From the NCBI GenBank assembly GCA_001789205.1, contig MFYT01000058.1, positions 62,001-126,000 on the forward strand: a DNA stretch of 64,000 nt, given 5' to 3'. The notes beneath the pieces are model-generated. The model searched no databases and was not told the origin of the DNA. It saw only the letters and a program-made list of their open reading frames with translations. The position numbers and the translations under genes are program-made. Source of the DNA: Candidatus Raymondbacteria bacterium RIFOXYA2_FULL_49_16 (lineage in GTDB: Bacteria > Fibrobacterota > OXYB2-FULL-49-7 > XYB2-FULL-49-35). Positions 62,779-64,000 of the stretch are shown here, piece by piece (within the stretch, counting starts at the first letter, position 1; every line of letters begins with the position of its first letter).

Positions 62779-64000
62779 TCACATCTGCGGTATTTTCACC
62801 GGAGCAATGCCCCAGATGTCACGCGCATACTGCCGAATAGCCCTGTCTGACGAGAACTTGCCCATATTGGCGACATTGAGGATCGATTTCCGCCACCAGG
62901 TTTCCGCTGACGCATAGGCCTGCGCCACAGTCTCCTGGCACTTCATGTACGACTCAAAATCAGCCAGTACCATATAGGGGTCCTGATTGAGCAGGGAATC
63001 AATCAGGGACCTGAAGATATCTCCTTCGTTCTGCGAAAATATACCCGATGAAATGCTGTCAATGGCAAGCCGCAATTCAGCGCATTGGTCGTAATAACCC
63101 CGCGGCCAATATCCTTTGGCGCCAAGCGCCTTGACATCTTCCGCCTTTAGGCCGAAGATGAAGATATTCTCCTCTCCTACTTCTTCCCGTATCTCAATGT
63201 TTGCGCCGTCAAGAGTGCCTATGGTAAGCGCGCCGTTGAGAGCAAACTTCATATTGCCCGTACCCGAAGCCTCGGTGCCTGCGGTTGAAATCTGCTCAGA
63301 CACATCCACCGCGGGAATAATCTTTTCAGCAAGCGATACGCTGTAGTTGGGTAAAAAAACCACCTTGAGCAGATCGCTGGTCTGGCGGTCGTTGTTAACA
63401 ACCGCTGCCACGTTGTTGATGAGTTTGATGATAAGCTTAGCCATGTAATAGGACGGAGCCGCCTTGCCGCTGTAAATAAAGGTGCGCGGCACCAGGTCCG
63501 TAAGCGCGCCAGTCTTGAGCCGTGCATAGAGTGAGATGACATGTAAAATATTCAAGTGCTGCCGTTTGTATTCGTGAAAGCGCTTGGCCTGGCAGTCGAA
63601 TATGCTTGCCGGATCAAGCGTGATCCCGAGCGACTCTTTGACGTACTCGGCAAGACGCTGTTTATTGGCTTTTTTCTGCTTTTTCCACGCATCCTGCAAT
63701 TTCTTGTCACCGGCAGATGAAGCAAGCTTCTGGAGCGCGTCGAGATCAGTGATCCAGCCTGCTCCAATTTTCCCGCTTATCATGTCCGCAAGTCCGGGAT
63801 TGCATTTGAGCAGCCACCGCCGCTGGGTAATGCCGTTGGTGATATTCTGGAATTTCTTCGGAAAATACTCGTTAAAATCGCTGAAGGTGCGTGTCTTGAG
63901 CAGCTCGGTGTGCAGCTCTGCCACGCCATTGACAGCATGGCTTCCTACAATAGCCAGATTAGCCATTCGGATCTGCTTGTTCTCGCCCTCCTGGACAAGG
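62779..64000 (-). CDS. glgP: Glycogen/alpha-glucan phosphorylase, 5' end outside window
   Basis: The C-terminal 406 residues or so. PLP-lysine region TGNMKFALNGALTIGTLDGANIEI, FHEYKRQHLNILHV and GKAAPSYYMAKLIIK are typical of glycogen phosphorylase. The frame is open to the right edge with no stop, so the gene begins beyond 64000. It releases glucose 1-phosphate from glycogen or maltodextrin. Confidence 0.95.
   Translation of the reverse strand, partial: LVQEGENKQIRMANLAIVGSHAVNGVAELHTELLKTRTFSDFNEYFPKKFQNITNGITQRRWLLKCNPGLADMISGKIGAGWITDLDALQKLASSAGDKKLQDAWKKQKKANKQRLAEYVKESLGITLDPASIFDCQAKRFHEYKRQHLNILHVISLYARLKTGALTDLVPRTFIYSGKAAPSYYMAKLIIKLINNVAAVVNNDRQTSDLLKVVFLPNYSVSLAEKIIPAVDVSEQISTAGTEASGTGNMKFALNGALTIGTLDGANIEIREEVGEENIFIFGLKAEDVKALGAKGYWPRGYYDQCAELRLAIDSISSGIFSQNEGDIFRSLIDSLLNQDPYMVLADFESYMKCQETVAQAYASAETWWRKSILNVANMGKFSSDRAIRQYARDIWGIAPVKIPQM

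Overview
The window is a typical bacterial chromosome segment of about 60 protein genes. I saw no rRNA, tRNA, CRISPR array, intact insertion sequence or prophage. The mix of traits points to a diderm bacterium of the Fibrobacterota/FCB neighbourhood: a lapA-lapB pair, a patatin-BamA type Vd outer-membrane protein, heptosyltransferase-like glycosyltransferases, flagellin, Por/FlgD-like C-terminal sorting domains on secreted proteins, and a split glycine dehydrogenase. This placement is an inference from gene content; I cannot name a species.

Layout. 1-6038 (minus): lapB-like TPR protein (cut by the window edge), lapA-like, miaB, then a DUF1538 membrane protein with a PII-like protein that seems to hold three PII folds in one chain. 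6118-16176 (minus): an oligopeptide ABC transporter operon (binding protein, two permeases, two ATPases) with a zinc-ribbon gene and lipM upstream and a lipase downstream. Two small cassettes sit inside this operon: a ParE/RelE-type toxin-antitoxin pair between oppC and oppD, and an AT-rich ATPase plus TOPRIM/DUF4276-like pair between oppD and oppF. 16207-24126 (minus): a DUF4143 ATPase, then the classical lipid block rpmF-plsX-fabH-fabD-fabG-acpP-fabF-rnc with a DUF177 gene. 24214-30431 (minus): gcvPB, an intergenic region full of inverted repeats, an FMN-barrel protein, a GH20 hexosaminidase, pdxB and a DUF502 protein.

30525-35101: folC on plus, then a decayed ABC-transporter scar, a secreted repeat protein with a sorting domain and a Dph6-type ATPase on minus. 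35194-50817 (plus): a phosphoethanolamine-transferase-like enzyme, the type Vd patatin, an interleaved hisA-hisF-proB-proA-hisI operon, plsC, a GAF/HD-GYP protein, two glycosyltransferases, mltG and a secreted nuclease. 50902-51744 (minus): a short flagellin gene with a good sigma-28 promoter and a terminator.

51964-61790 looks like an accessory surface or catabolic locus: an AraC-type regulator, an SGNH-like secreted protein, a lipoprotein esterase, a PHP plus CBM9-like protein, a lipoprotein, a Tat-exported DUF362 protein with a sorting domain, and a hybrid histidine kinase. A 38-bp element, 29/38 identical, occurs upstream of both the SGNH gene and the DUF362 gene in the same orientation, and suggests one regulon. 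The window ends with a metallo-beta-lactamase-fold hydrolase and the 3' part of glgP.

The best candidates for something undescribed are the ATPase/TOPRIM cassette nested in the opp operon, the single-chain triple-PII partner of DUF1538, and the AraC-linked operator-like element.
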